A DNA stretch of 64,000 nucleotides from Arenimonas sp049195245 (GCF_049195245.1 NZ_JBMIRR010000023.1:124001-188000); one strand, 5' to 3'. Numbered from the stretch's first letter, positions 14,221 through 24,924 are shown. The notes: generated by a model not told the origin, from the sequence alone. Translations and numbers: made by a program.

Positions 14221-15978
14221 TCATCGTCCGGCGCGCGAACGCTCCAGCCACCACAGCGCCGCGCTGAGCAACAGCCACGCCAGCGCCCAGGGCCAGCGGC
14301 GGCCTTCGACCGGCGGTGCGTCCGAGGCGGTGGCCGCGGCGGTGCTTGCGAGGGCCTCGGTGGCGCGCGTGCGTTCCGCCGCGCGCAGGGCCGGCACGGC
14401 CTCCCCGTCGCGCACCGGGAAGGCCCATGCATTGTCCGCGCTGCGCAGTACGTGCCAGCCCGGCTGCGTCGGCCAGACCGCGGCGCAGCCAGCCGCGTCG
14501 CGCACCATCGGCACTATCTGGCCATCGGGGGCGGTGAGTGTCGCGTCTGCGGGCAGCGTGCACAAACGCATGCGCTCGCCCTCGCGGCTGTCGACGGGTA
14601 GCTGGGGCGCGGTCGCGCCCTGCGCGCGCGCCAGGGTCTGGAACGCCTGGCCCCAGGTTTCGCCGTAGGCCGCGCTGCGTCCGGACAGCGCCAGCCGGAA
14701 ACTGTCCGACAGCAGCCACACCGCGGTCCGGCCGCGGCCGCGCGCCCGCCACATCGCAAGCACCTCGCCGTCGGCGCTGCGCAGCAGCGGTGCGCCCTCC
14801 GGGGCCGACAGCCGCAGCGGGCGACGGGTGAGCAGGGGCGCGGTGTCGGTGGCACGGGCCTCGGCGCTGTCGGCGCCGCCGGATACCGGCGCGATGTCGG
14901 CGTTGGCCGTGCCGGCCAGCCGTACGCTGCGCGGCCCCTCGCTGGCCTCGAGCACGAAGCCGGCTTCGCGCAGGCGCGCGCGCTCCTCTGCCGTGAGCTC
15001 GCCGCTGATCCGCAGCAGCACGCCCAGTCCCGCCTGCGTCGCTTCGTCGAGCGCAGCCCGGCCACCGGAGCCCAGGCTGCGCCACGCGCGTTCGTCCAGC
15101 ACTACCAGGTCGAACTCGCGCAGCGTCCCGGCATTCATCGCCAGCGGAGGATCGCCGATCTCCACGCCGCCACCGAGGCTGATCTGCGAATGCAGGCGCA
15201 AGCCCGCATCCAGCGCCCAGCGACGCAGGTATTTCAGCTCGGGGCTGGCGCCGCCCGACAGCAGGGCCACCCGAAGCGCCGCGCCGTCGTGCACCTGCAT
15301 CGGCAGCGTGATGTCCTCGACCACCGCGCCCTGGGCATCGCGACGCTGCAGCCGATAGTCCACGCGACCGGCCGGGCCCGCGAATGCCGCCAGCGAAAAG
15401 CCGCCGCTGGCGTCCGATGTCGTGCGATCGATGCGGCGGCCGGCCGGATCCAGCAGGTCCAGCGTGGATCCGTTTTCGCCGTGCACGCGTCCCTGCACGA
15501 CGAAGCGGCGGCCGCGCGGGACCTGCGTGCTCGCATCCAGCGCCACGATGCCCGTCGGCAGCGGAGCCGGTTCGAATTCGAGTGCGACGCCCGCCGCGGC
15601 GTCCCGATCGCGCGGCACCAGGCCACTTCCCAGGATGCGCACGCCGCGCGCGCCCGGATACCGGCGCAGGGCCGTGCCCAGGTCGGGCACGCGCTCGATG
15701 TTGGCCGGCTCGCCGGCTTCGGGCAGGGCGACCACGGTTTCGCCGGCGGCCGGCGTGGGCGCGACGGCGCCTTCGGTCAGCACCACCAGCATGCCCTGCT
15801 GGCCCGGTACCGCGGGCGGCAGCAGCGCGAAATAAAGCAGCAGTGCGGCGCCGGCCTGGCCCAGCAACAGCGCGGCCAGGCGCCACGCGCGCCAAGGGCC
15901 GCGCCGGGACTGCTGCCACAGCCGCAGGCTCGCCACCAGAACCACCCCGGCCAACACGCCGGCGATCACGAGGTTCAT
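14221..15978 (-). CDS. Membrane-anchored hypothetical protein with regulatory-type beta domain
   Basis: A 585-residue protein with N-terminal transmembrane segments (about 3-18 and 34-52) and one at the C-terminus (WALAWLLLSAALWWL). A carboxypeptidase-regulatory-like or Big-type segment may lie around VVQGRVHGENGSTLDLLDPAGR. The rest resembles the glutamine-amidotransferase-like fold common in BatA-linked proteins. Its ATG overlaps the stop of the DUF4175 gene (ATGA). It is the last gene of the MoxR/DUF58/BatA cluster and is presumably part of that complex; activity is unknown. Confidence 0.7.
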   Translation of the reverse strand: MNLVIAGVLAGVVLVASLRLWQQSRRGPWRAWRLAALLLGQAGAALLLYFALLPPAVPGQQGMLVVLTEGAVAPTPAAGETVVALPEAGEPANIERVPDLGTALRRYPGARGVRILGSGLVPRDRDAAAGVALEFEPAPLPTGIVALDASTQVPRGRRFVVQGRVHGENGSTLDLLDPAGRRIDRTTSDASGGFSLAAFAGPAGRVDYRLQRRDAQGAVVEDITLPMQVHDGAALRVALLSGGASPELKYLRRWALDAGLRLHSQISLGGGVEIGDPPLAMNAGTLREFDLVVLDERAWRSLGSGGRAALDEATQAGLGVLLRISGELTAEERARLREAGFVLEASEGPRSVRLAGTANADIAPVSGGADSAEARATDTAPLLTRRPLRLSAPEGAPLLRSADGEVLAMWRARGRGRTAVWLLSDSFRLALSGRSAAYGETWGQAFQTLARAQGATAPQLPVDSREGERMRLCTLPADATLTAPDGQIVPMVRDAAGCAAVWPTQPGWHVLRSADNAWAFPVRDGEAVPALRAAERTRATEALASTAAATASDAPPVEGRRWPWALAWLLLSAALWWLERSRAGR

Positions 15979-18122
15979 CGCGCGGCCTCCTGGTCCAGGG
16001 CGTCCAGATAGGCCTGGCCGCGCTCATCGGGGCGCACGCGCGTGGCCGCGGCGCCGGTGGGGCGGGGCAGCAGCGGCCAGAGGCGGGCACGCAGCGCCGC
16101 GCGGCACGCATGGCAGTCGCCGTCGTCGCGCACAGCCTGGACGGCAGCCACCAGGCCGAGGGCATCGTCCACGTCCTGTTCGTTCGCTTGCAGCCAGTCG
16201 GCGAATGCATGCAGCTCGGCCTCGCCGCCCTCGGTGGAGGCCAGCGCGCGCCACAGCGGCAGCGCTGGGCCGCCTTCGACACTGGCGGCGGCCAGGCCGC
16301 TGCGGCGATCGGCGATGCCGGTGCGATCGCCGGTCATGCGCCGAGCCTCATCGATCGGCGGCAGCTCCAGCCCCACGCGCGCCAGGTAGATGCGCGTGGC
16401 CTGCTGCACCTGCTTGATGAAGCCCAGCGCCCGGTAGGCGTGCGGCAGCGCGCGCGCGGGCTGGCCCTGGCGCAGTTCGCCTTCGCTCAGCCACATCGCG
16501 TCCAGCGCCTGCTTCAGCAGCGCGCGCGTTTCCGGATCCAGCAGGGTGGCGGCCTCGGCATCGTCGTGCGTGTGGCCGTAGTCCTCCAGCACATTGACGC
16601 TGCGGCCGAGCGTGGTCGCGGCGGGGCCTGGGGCAGGGCCGTGGTCATGGCCATCGCCGGCGTCGTGGCCTTGCCCGGCGTCCGCCTCGTCGTGCCCGTC
16701 CGCGTCGCGGGCCACCGGCGGCGGCTCGGGCTCGCCCTCGGTCTCTTCGCCCAGGAACTGGCCGTAGCGCATGCGCAGGATGCGCTGGTCCACGCCGATG
16801 GCGTCCGACCGCGAGACGAACGCGTCGGCGGCCAGCGCGCGGCGCTCGGACACTAGCTGCTCGGCATCGATGATGATCTGGCGCTGGCTGCGGAAGTACG
16901 CCGGCAGCGCCTTCTTCACCAGCCCTTCCATGCCGGTGGATTCGGTGCTGGGCGGCAGCGGCCAGCGCAGGATGAAGCTGGCGCTGCGCGCCGACTGCGG
17001 CGACGGCGCGCGGTTGTCGGTCACCACCAGGCGCACGATCAGGTCGTCGCCCTCGGCCAGGCCCAGCGAGGGCAGGTCCAGGGTTCGCGCGTAGCGCTTG
17101 AGCTTGCCGTCGCCGTTGCCGGTGAGTGCGAGGCTGCGCTCGCTGACGGTCACCTGTTCGCCGCTGCCCTGCGCCAGCGTGATCATCAGCCGGGCGTTGC
17201 CCAGGCCATGGTCGTCGCTTGCCTCGAACGACAGCGGCCAGCCGCGCTGGTCCGGAGCGCGCAGGGTCAGGCTGCGTTCGGGCGCCAGCACGCGGATCTG
17301 CGGCGGCTGGTCGGGCAGCGCGTCGAGCCGGTGCAGTTTGTCGTCGTGCAGCGGCAGGGCATCGCGCGGCACGATGCGGTACAGGGTCGAGCGGTCCAGC
17401 ACGTGGCTGGCGGTCCAGTGATCGCCTTCGCGGGTGAGTGCAACGCGGCGGCCGTCGTGCAGCACCAGGTCCACCGCGGCGGGCTGCGGGCTGAACTGCA
17501 GGCGCCAGGACAGGCGCGCGCCTTCCGGGGCTTTGCCGCTCAGTTCGCTGGACGTGCGTTCGGGCAATGCCGTGTAGGCGGGCGGCTGCAGGCGCAGTTC
17601 GGCCGAGGACAACGTGGTGTGCGTGGCGGGCGCGATGGCCGCTTCCCGCGTCGCGTTGCGAGCGGCCTCCGGCGTCACGCTGATCGACGGCAAGAGCAGC
17701 GCGAGCGCGATCAAGGCCAAACCGAGCGTCCAGGCCAGCGCGAGTGCGCGCACCGGCCAGGCGGGCCGCAGGTCGGGCGGCGCGACGGCCAGGCGCTGCA
17801 GCAGACGCTCGCGCTGCAGCTGCTGCAGGGCGCCCAGGTCTGTCGTGGGCTTGAACAGCAAGTCAGCGCTGTCCTGCAGGTCGGCGCGTTCGTCCAGGCG
17901 TCGGGTGGCCCATCGGGCATGCATCGCACGCGCGGCGCGCCAGGCCATGGCCGCGGCCAGGCCGGCGAACGCCACCACGCCCGCGAGCGCCAGCGGCGAT
18001 TGTTCACGCCAGGCCAGGGCGCCGGCCGCCAACAGCAGCGGCATCGCCACCAGCGCCACCCGCGCCACCGCGCGGCGGCGCGCGGCCGACAGCGCGCGCG
18101 TGAGCACGACCGGCGCGCTCAT
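15975..18122 (-). CDS. DUF4175-family membrane protein
   Basis: A 715-residue protein with two N-terminal transmembrane segments (about 20-60), a third at about 130-150, and a large outer domain with beta-rich segments followed by helices. A His/Asp/Gly-rich stretch (DADGHDEADAGQGHDAGDGH) at about residues 470-495 looks like a flexible metal-binding linker. Order and length match the DUF4175 component of MoxR clusters. It overlaps both neighbours by four bases, implying tight coupling. Confidence 0.8.
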   Translation of the reverse strand: MSAPVVLTRALSAARRRAVARVALVAMPLLLAAGALAWREQSPLALAGVVAFAGLAAAMAWRAARAMHARWATRRLDERADLQDSADLLFKPTTDLGALQQLQRERLLQRLAVAPPDLRPAWPVRALALAWTLGLALIALALLLPSISVTPEAARNATREAAIAPATHTTLSSAELRLQPPAYTALPERTSSELSGKAPEGARLSWRLQFSPQPAAVDLVLHDGRRVALTREGDHWTASHVLDRSTLYRIVPRDALPLHDDKLHRLDALPDQPPQIRVLAPERSLTLRAPDQRGWPLSFEASDDHGLGNARLMITLAQGSGEQVTVSERSLALTGNGDGKLKRYARTLDLPSLGLAEGDDLIVRLVVTDNRAPSPQSARSASFILRWPLPPSTESTGMEGLVKKALPAYFRSQRQIIIDAEQLVSERRALAADAFVSRSDAIGVDQRILRMRYGQFLGEETEGEPEPPPVARDADGHDEADAGQGHDAGDGHDHGPAPGPAATTLGRSVNVLEDYGHTHDDAEAATLLDPETRALLKQALDAMWLSEGELRQGQPARALPHAYRALGFIKQVQQATRIYLARVGLELPPIDEARRMTGDRTGIADRRSGLAAASVEGGPALPLWRALASTEGGEAELHAFADWLQANEQDVDDALGLVAAVQAVRDDGDCHACRAALRARLWPLLPRPTGAAATRVRPDERGQAYLDALDQEAAR

Positions 18123-19255
18123 GGCGGCCCCTCGCGGCGGCCGGTGGCGAACCAGCGTTCCAGCGCGACCAGGGCCAGCAGCAGCCAGAGCAGCGGCGTG
18201 ATGAAGGGACGCGGCGTTTCCGGGAATCCCGCGCCGCCCTCCAGCGGCGCATGGCTGGCAGCATCGGCGCGTGCGGGGGCGCCGCGTTCGGGCTGCAGCA
18301 GGTCGCGCAGCTGCCGGGGGAAACCGGGTTCGAGCAGGACAGGCATGGACGCGGGTGTCAGCGGCGCGACCAGCTGCAGCACCTGGCCATCACCGAACTT
18401 CGCGGCATGCGCCAGGGCTCCGGGCTCGCCCCCGCCCGCCGTCCGATCGCCAGGCAGGGGCCAGGTCGCCTCGACGGCGATCAGTGCGCGGCCGCCTTCG
18501 CGGATGAAGGCCTGTACCGACGCGGGCAGGTCGCCCGGTGCAAGCCAGACCAGCACGCGGGCTTGTTCCGGCAGCGGCGCATCCACGGGCGCGATGTCGA
18601 GCGTGGCCCGGTCACCCCAGGCGGCTTTGGCGGCGCGCAGGTAGCGAAGCGCAGCTTCCTGCGAGGCGGCGTAGCGGACGACCACCGACAGCGGCGCCTC
18701 GGAGCGCCGTTCGGGGGCCGCGGCCGCATCGCCAACGACGCGCCAGTCCACGCGACGCGACAGCCGCGGCCGTTCGCCGTCGGCCTGCTCGATCACCGCG
18801 GGCACCAGCACGGTGACCGGCGTGCCCGCCGGCAGCTCGGCATCGAGCTGGCGCAGCAGGCTCGTGACCGGCGCCGCGCTCGCGGGCGCGGGCTGGTCCA
18901 GGCTCGGGAAACCCGGCGCCAGCCAGCGTCGCTGTGCAGACTCCGGCATCGCCGGCGCGGCACTGACCGGCACGCCGGGCGCAAGCAGCAGCCACGGGGC
19001 GTCACCGGCGCCGCCCCACAGCACGGGCCGCGCGATAAGAAGTGCGAGCAGTACGACCATCAGCAGCCGCAGGGCCAGCAGCAGCCATTCCTCGACGCGC
19101 AGGCGCTGCCGGGGCCGAAGCCGCGCCGCCAGCCAACGCAGCGCGGCGAAATCGGTGGGCTGCTGTTCCTCGCGCCGCGCCAGGTGCACCAGCAGCGGCA
19201 GCAGCAGGCCGGCCAGCGCGAGCAGGCCGAGCGGAAACAGCAGGCCCAGGCTCAC
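18119..19255 (-). CDS. BatA N-terminal domain membrane protein
   Basis: A 378-residue protein starting at GTG 19255, which overlaps the TGA of the DUF58 gene. The start SLGLLFPLGLLALAGLLLPLLVHL and the following REEQQPTDFAALRWL are the BatA/PF07584 signature; the second helix follows (WLLLALRLLMVVLLALLIARP) and a third closes the protein (FITPLLWLLLALVALERW). The middle region has no intact MIDAS motif that I can see. In MoxR clusters these proteins act with DUF58 and DUF4175 partners at the envelope. A longer open frame to 19624 is an artefact of high GC. Confidence 0.82.
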   Translation of the reverse strand: MSLGLLFPLGLLALAGLLLPLLVHLARREEQQPTDFAALRWLAARLRPRQRLRVEEWLLLALRLLMVVLLALLIARPVLWGGAGDAPWLLLAPGVPVSAAPAMPESAQRRWLAPGFPSLDQPAPASAAPVTSLLRQLDAELPAGTPVTVLVPAVIEQADGERPRLSRRVDWRVVGDAAAAPERRSEAPLSVVVRYAASQEAALRYLRAAKAAWGDRATLDIAPVDAPLPEQARVLVWLAPGDLPASVQAFIREGGRALIAVEATWPLPGDRTAGGGEPGALAHAAKFGDGQVLQLVAPLTPASMPVLLEPGFPRQLRDLLQPERGAPARADAASHAPLEGGAGFPETPRPFITPLLWLLLALVALERWFATGRREGPP

Positions 19256-20148
19256 GCGCGCTCCCCGGCGGCAGGCGCGAACAGCCGCCGCAGCGGTGCG
19301 TCCAGCGCCTCGTCCAGCACGTGGCTGGCATGCCGCACGCCGCCCGCCGCCAACTGCGCGGCCAGCGCCGCGCGCGCCTGCGCGAATGCGGCGAGGAAAT
19401 CGGTGCGTGCGGAGGCGGCGTCGGTCAGTAGCTCCTGACCGTCTTCGACGTCGCGGAAGCGGTGGCCGCCGCGGAAGGGGAAGTCGCGCTCCTCGGCGGT
19501 GAGGATCTGCAGGCTCAGCACCTCGCGGCGGGCGGCCGACAGTTTCAGCGCCAGCGCCACCGCCGCGTCGTCGAAGTGGTCGCTGAGCAGCAGCGCGAGG
19601 TGGCCGGCGCCGATGCGCTCCCACAGCGGACGCAGGCGATCCTCCGCGGGCCAGCGTCCGCCGGCCTGCAGGCCCTGCAGTTCGAGCAGGCAGCGGTCAC
19701 GATGGCGCGGGCCACTGCCGGCCGGTACCAGGCGCAGGCCATCGCCGCCGATCACCGCCAGGCCGAACCGGTCGCCCTGCCGCAGCGCCAGTTCGAACAC
19801 GCAGGCGGCCAGTGCGCGCGCCGCGTCCAGCCGCGACCAGCCCGGCCGCGCGGCATCGCCCTGGCCCATGGACGCGGTGGCGTCGATCATCACCCACGCG
19901 GTGAGCGGGCTGTCGCGCTCGGATTCGCGCACGAAGAAGCGATCCGAGCGCGCATAGAGTTTCCAGTCGATCTGGCGCAATTCGTCGCCGGGCTCGTAGG
20001 CGCGGTACTGCGCGAACTCCAGCCCGGCGCCGCGGCTGCGGCTGGCATGCAGCCCGAAACCATGCCCGCCCGCCGCCCGGCGACCGGCCAGGCGCAGGTC
20101 CTTGAGCCGGGCGCGCACCGGCGCAGGAATGAAATCGGGCCCGCCCAC
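19252..20148 (-). CDS. DUF58-domain protein
   Basis: A 298-residue protein starting at GTG 20148, 6 bases after the MoxR stop. The DUF58 signature is clear: GLEFAQYRAYEPGDELRQIDW followed by RDSPLTAWVMIDATASMG, a von Willebrand A-type fold with a MIDAS-like D-A-T-A-S motif. DUF58 proteins are the standard partner of MoxR ATPases and are thought to be a client or adaptor in chaperone-like assembly. It overlaps the BatA-like gene by four bases. Confidence 0.9.
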   Translation of the reverse strand: MGGPDFIPAPVRARLKDLRLAGRRAAGGHGFGLHASRSRGAGLEFAQYRAYEPGDELRQIDWKLYARSDRFFVRESERDSPLTAWVMIDATASMGQGDAARPGWSRLDAARALAACVFELALRQGDRFGLAVIGGDGLRLVPAGSGPRHRDRCLLELQGLQAGGRWPAEDRLRPLWERIGAGHLALLLSDHFDDAAVALALKLSAARREVLSLQILTAEERDFPFRGGHRFRDVEDGQELLTDAASARTDFLAAFAQARAALAAQLAAGGVRHASHVLDEALDAPLRRLFAPAAGERA

Positions 20149-20154
20149 CGCGGA

Positions 20155-21150
<996 letters not shown>

Positions 21151-21166
21151 GGGTTTCCCGGTAAGG

Positions 21167-21862
21167 CTAGCTTGTAAGCGCGTACATCACGATATTCACC
21201 GCAAACTTGGTGTTGTCTTCCGCCAGCCAGCGCTTGTTCCGCCAGTCGTAGTCCCACTCGCAGCCGTAGTCCTTGTTGCTGTACAGCACGCCCAGCCGGC
21301 CGTCCACGGTGATGCCCTTGAGGTAGTCGTGCACCAGGTCGTCGCCCCAGCCATTGAGCTCGAAGCCGGTGGCGGGCGGGCCGTCGAAGCGGAAGAAGCT
21401 CGTGTACAGCGGGTGGCGGTTGGACAGCTTCTGCAGCGCGCGCGGGCCGAAGATCGAAGCCATCTCGTCCTCGAAGGACTTGGCGAACAGGCCGTCAATG
21501 TCGTGGTTGCAGTCATCCACGAACACGAAGCCGCCGCTGCGCACGTAGCGCTCGAAGTTGCGGCGCTCGTCGGGATTGAACTCCACCAGCTTGTGCCCGG
21601 CCAGGTAGCAGAAGGGCGCGGTGAGCATGCGCGGGTCCGACAGGGCCAGCACGTGCTCCTTCGGATCCACCCGCAGCGTGGTGTATTCGAGCAGCGAGGT
21701 GATCACGTTGGCCGGCATGCGCTGGTCCACGTCCCAGTCGCCGGAGTCGTACATCAGCCGGGTGAACCAGAAGTCGTAGTCGGCGCCGGCGGCACGCACG
21801 CCCGGCACGGCGCCGGCGGCGAGGGCGGTGGCGAGCGCGGAGAGGAAGTGGCGGCGGTTCAT
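21167..21862 (-). CDS. DUF4159-domain exported protein
   Basis: A 231-residue protein with a Tat-like signal peptide (NRRHFLSALATALAAGAVPG). The mature domain matches DUF4159 (DYDFWFTRLMYDSGDWDVDQRMP and FVDDCNHDIDGLFAKSFEDEM), which has a glutamine-amidotransferase-like fold of unknown activity. It lies 16 bases upstream of moxR and 82 bases after the TldE-like gene, so it may be the first gene of the MoxR cluster. Families of this type accompany MoxR operons in many proteobacteria. Confidence 0.82.
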   Translation of the reverse strand: MNRRHFLSALATALAAGAVPGVRAAGADYDFWFTRLMYDSGDWDVDQRMPANVITSLLEYTTLRVDPKEHVLALSDPRMLTAPFCYLAGHKLVEFNPDERRNFERYVRSGGFVFVDDCNHDIDGLFAKSFEDEMASIFGPRALQKLSNRHPLYTSFFRFDGPPATGFELNGWGDDLVHDYLKGITVDGRLGVLYSNKDYGCEWDYDWRNKRWLAEDNTKFAVNIVMYALTS

Positions 21863-21893
21863 CGCGGGGCAGGGGGCATCATGTCAGTGCAGG

Positions 21894-21932
21894 CCCCCTC
21901 TCCCGGCCCTCTCCCGTCGCCGGGAGAGGGGG
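21894..21932. repeat. CT-rich palindromic intergenic repeat
   Basis: CCCCCTCTCCCGG (21894-21906) and CCGGGAGAGGGGG (21920-21932) form a perfect 13-bp inverted repeat with a 13-base loop that itself repeats CCCTCTCCC. This resembles the CT-rich palindromic repeats scattered between genes of xanthomonads. It sits between the TldE-like and DUF4159 genes and may act as a transcript-end or stabilising hairpin. Confidence 0.65.
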
Positions 21933-21944
21933 AACAGCGGGCGG

Positions 21945-23279
21945 TCAAACGGCGTCGGACAGCGAGCTGAAGGTGAAGTCGCGCAGCTTCATCGGCGGGA
22001 TCATCATCACGAACGGCGACTCGTCGCCGCTCAGGCGCACCGGCTTGCCGAGCTCCTCGATGTTGTTGAGCATGATCACCGGCGACTCGTTGAAGCGGAA
22101 GTTCTTCACCGGGTGCTTGATCTCGCCGTTCTCAATGTAGAAGGTGCCGTCGCGGGTCAGGCCGGTCAGCAGCACCGTCTGCGGATCCACCATGCGGATG
22201 TACCAGGTGCGGGTGACCAGGATGCCCTTCTGCGTGCCCTTCACCAGTTCGGCGGTGGACTTGCTGCCGCCGGCCATCAGGATGTTGCCGGGCTGGCCCA
22301 TCGCGCGCTTGCCCTTTTCCTTGGCCCAGTAGCGCGAGTACTGCAGGTACTGCACCTTGCCGTCGCGGATGATGTCGTGCTTCTCGCGCGGCAGGCCCTC
22401 GCCGTCCCAGGGCATCACCGGCGCGTCCGCATTCCAGGGGTCGGCGGTGATGTTCACGCGCGGGTCGTAGACCTGCTCGCCCATCTTGGTGCCGCCGCCC
22501 TTCTTGGACAGGAAGCTGCGGCCTTCATCGGCCTGGCGGGCGTCGAAGAAGAACATCATGAAGCTGATCAGGCCCGCCGCGGCGGCCGGCTCCAGGATCA
22601 CGGTGTACTTGCCCGGCTCCAGCGCCTTGGCCTCGGCCGAGTCGCGCGCCTTCTGGATCGCGACCTGGATGGACTCGTCGGCCTTGAACTGGCTGATGTC
22701 GGCCACGTTGCGCGCCACCCAGCCCGACCCGCGGCCGTCCTCGGTGCGCACCGTGCAGGTGAAGTCGACATTGGTCGCCTTCTGGTAGCCGAAGTTGCCC
22801 TTGGAGTTGGCAAACGCAAAGAAGCTCTGGTCGTCCTGCAGGAAGCCCGCCGCGATCAGCTTGCTGTCCTTGCACGGGCCGATCGAGGCCGCGGCCACCT
22901 GGGCGCGCTGCTCGGGCGTGATGTCGGCGGTGGACTGGATGAAGGTGGGGCTGGGGCGGTAGGTCTGCTTGTCGATGATCGGCATGTACTCCGGGTTCTC
23001 CGGGGCCAGCCGCGCCAGGTCCTCGGCCCGGCGCACCACGCGCTCCAGCGCGGCGTCGTCGAACTCGTTGATGGTGGCGATGCCTTCCTTCTTGCCGAAC
23101 GCGGTCTGTACGATCAGCTGGGCATCGGACACGATGCCGCTGGTGGAGACGTTGTTGAGTGCGAAACGGATGTTGCCCTCGATCGATCCGGTCAGGGTTG
23201 CGGTGCACTCGTCGGCGACCGAAAGCTTGATGACCTTGTCGAGGATGGCCTTGGCCTGTTCTTCGGTGAAGATGCTCAT
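21945..23279 (-). CDS. TldE/PmbA-family protein
   Basis: A 444-residue protein of the TldD/PmbA family, TldE type. It lacks the HExxxH metal motif of TldD, as the TldE subunit does. It has the family's N-terminal TLTGSIEGNIRFALNNVSTS and C-terminal GLTRDGTFYIENGEIKHPVKNFRFNES. In Escherichia coli TldD and TldE form a heterodimeric zinc protease that degrades unfolded peptides and trims microcin B17. No signal peptide is visible here (MSIFTEEQAKAILDK), unlike the adjacent TldD. It is 19 bases downstream of that gene, so they are cotranscribed. Confidence 0.85.
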   Translation of the reverse strand: MSIFTEEQAKAILDKVIKLSVADECTATLTGSIEGNIRFALNNVSTSGIVSDAQLIVQTAFGKKEGIATINEFDDAALERVVRRAEDLARLAPENPEYMPIIDKQTYRPSPTFIQSTADITPEQRAQVAAASIGPCKDSKLIAAGFLQDDQSFFAFANSKGNFGYQKATNVDFTCTVRTEDGRGSGWVARNVADISQFKADESIQVAIQKARDSAEAKALEPGKYTVILEPAAAAGLISFMMFFFDARQADEGRSFLSKKGGGTKMGEQVYDPRVNITADPWNADAPVMPWDGEGLPREKHDIIRDGKVQYLQYSRYWAKEKGKRAMGQPGNILMAGGSKSTAELVKGTQKGILVTRTWYIRMVDPQTVLLTGLTRDGTFYIENGEIKHPVKNFRFNESPVIMLNNIEELGKPVRLSGDESPFVMMIPPMKLRDFTFSSLSDAV

Positions 23280-23298
23280 GTCTGGGGCTCCTGGCCGG

Positions 23299-24924
23299 TC
23301 AGCCGATGTTGCGGGCGGTGTTGATGACGTTCATGCCGTCGAAGCGGGTCGTGCTGGCGCCGTGCGACACCGCCGACACCTGCCCGGGCTGGCCCTTGCC
23401 GTCGAAGAAGCTGCCGCCGAGGCGGTAGTCGGACTCGTCGCAGATCGCGCTGCACGCGTTCCAGAATTCCGGCGTGCGGATCTGGTAGGCCACGTCCTCG
23501 AGCATGCGGGTGATCTTGCCGTTCTCGATCTCGTAGAACAGCTGGCCGCCGAACTGGGCGTTGTAGCGCTGCTGGTCGATCGAGAACGAACCGTCGCCGA
23601 CGATGTAGATGCCCTTCTCGACGTCCTTGATCATGGCGTCCACGCTGAGCGGGGTCTTGCCCGGCGCCAGCGACACGTTGGCCATGCGCTGGAACTGCAC
23701 GCTGGACCAGGAGTCGGCGTAGCAGCAGCCGTGCGATTCGGTCTCGCCCAGGATGTGCGCCTGGTCGCGGATGGCCTGGTAGTTGACCAGGATGCCGTCC
23801 TTGACCAGGTCCCACTTCTTGCACTTCACGCCTTCGTCGTCGTAGCCGACCGCGCCCAGGCTGCCTTCCTGCACCTTGTCGGCGAACAGGTTGACGATGC
23901 TGCTGCCGTACTGGAACTTGTCGCGGCGCTTGTCGAGCGTGGCGAAGCTGGTGCCGGCGTAGTTGGCCTCGTAGCCCAGCACGCGGTCGAGCTCGAGCGG
24001 GTGGCCGACGTTTTCGTGGATGGTCAGGTACAGGTTGGTCGGGTCGAGCACCAGGTCGTACTTGCCGGGCTTCACCGACGGCGCGGTCAGCTTCTCGCGC
24101 GCCTGCTTGGCCGCGGCCACGGCATCCTCGAGCATGTCGTAGGTGCTGCCGTAGTTGATGACGCCATTGGGCGACACGAACTTCTTGCCGCCGCCGTCGA
24201 GGTATTCATAGCCCATGCCCACCGGCGCCGACAGGCCGTCGCGGGTGCGGAACTTGCCGCTGGCCTTGTCCACCGCGGTGACGGTGAACGGCGCCCAGAT
24301 GCGGTGCACGTCCTGGTCGATGTAGCTGCCGTCGGTGGAGGCGAAGTACTTCTGCTCGTTGACCATGAACAGCGTGGAGTTGACGAAGTCGGCGCCGGCC
24401 TGGGTGGCCGCCGCGTTGACGCTCAGCAGTAGGTCCACCTTGTCCTTGATCGGCACTTCCATCGCATTCTTCTTGATGGGCGCCTTCCAGCTGACCTCGC
24501 CGACGCCGGTGACCTTGGCCAGCTGCACCGGGCTGGTCTGCAGCTTCGAATTGGCCTTGGCGATGGCCGTGGCCTGGCGCGCCGCGGCGGCCACGCCGTC
24601 GGTGCTCAGGTCGCGGGTGGCCGCGAAGCCCCAGGCGCCGCCGGCGATCACGCGCACGCCCACGCCGGTGGATTCGGTGTTGACCACGTTCTGCACCTTG
24701 TCCTCGCGGGTGACGACGAACTGCTGCAGGTAGCGGCCGATGCGCACGTCGCAGTAGCTGGCGCCGGCGCCGGTGGCGGCCTGCAGTGCGGCGTCGGCGA
24801 TGGCCTTCTTCATCGCGACGTCCAGGCCCGAGACCAGCTCGGCGGCGGCGATGGAGCGGCTGTAGGGGAGCATCAGGCCGGCAAGGCCAATGCCCGACAT
24901 CGTCAGGAAGTTGCGTCTGTCCAT
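23299..24924 (-). CDS. TldD-family metalloprotease with Tat-type signal
   Basis: A 541-residue zinc protease subunit. The metal motif HENVGHPLE (HExxxH) and the following LGYEANYAGTSF are diagnostic of TldD. The N-terminus DRRNFLTMSGIGLAGLMLPY looks like a twin-arginine signal, making the protein about 60 residues longer than E. coli TldD and probably exported. This form is seen in some bacteria as a separate TldD-like pair. The partner TldE-like gene follows after 19 bases. A pair split between compartments would not form a heterodimer, so either the signal is not cleaved or the partner also travels by an unseen route. Confidence 0.88.
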   Translation of the reverse strand: MDRRNFLTMSGIGLAGLMLPYSRSIAAAELVSGLDVAMKKAIADAALQAATGAGASYCDVRIGRYLQQFVVTREDKVQNVVNTESTGVGVRVIAGGAWGFAATRDLSTDGVAAAARQATAIAKANSKLQTSPVQLAKVTGVGEVSWKAPIKKNAMEVPIKDKVDLLLSVNAAATQAGADFVNSTLFMVNEQKYFASTDGSYIDQDVHRIWAPFTVTAVDKASGKFRTRDGLSAPVGMGYEYLDGGGKKFVSPNGVINYGSTYDMLEDAVAAAKQAREKLTAPSVKPGKYDLVLDPTNLYLTIHENVGHPLELDRVLGYEANYAGTSFATLDKRRDKFQYGSSIVNLFADKVQEGSLGAVGYDDEGVKCKKWDLVKDGILVNYQAIRDQAHILGETESHGCCYADSWSSVQFQRMANVSLAPGKTPLSVDAMIKDVEKGIYIVGDGSFSIDQQRYNAQFGGQLFYEIENGKITRMLEDVAYQIRTPEFWNACSAICDESDYRLGGSFFDGKGQPGQVSAVSHGASTTRFDGMNVINTARNIG

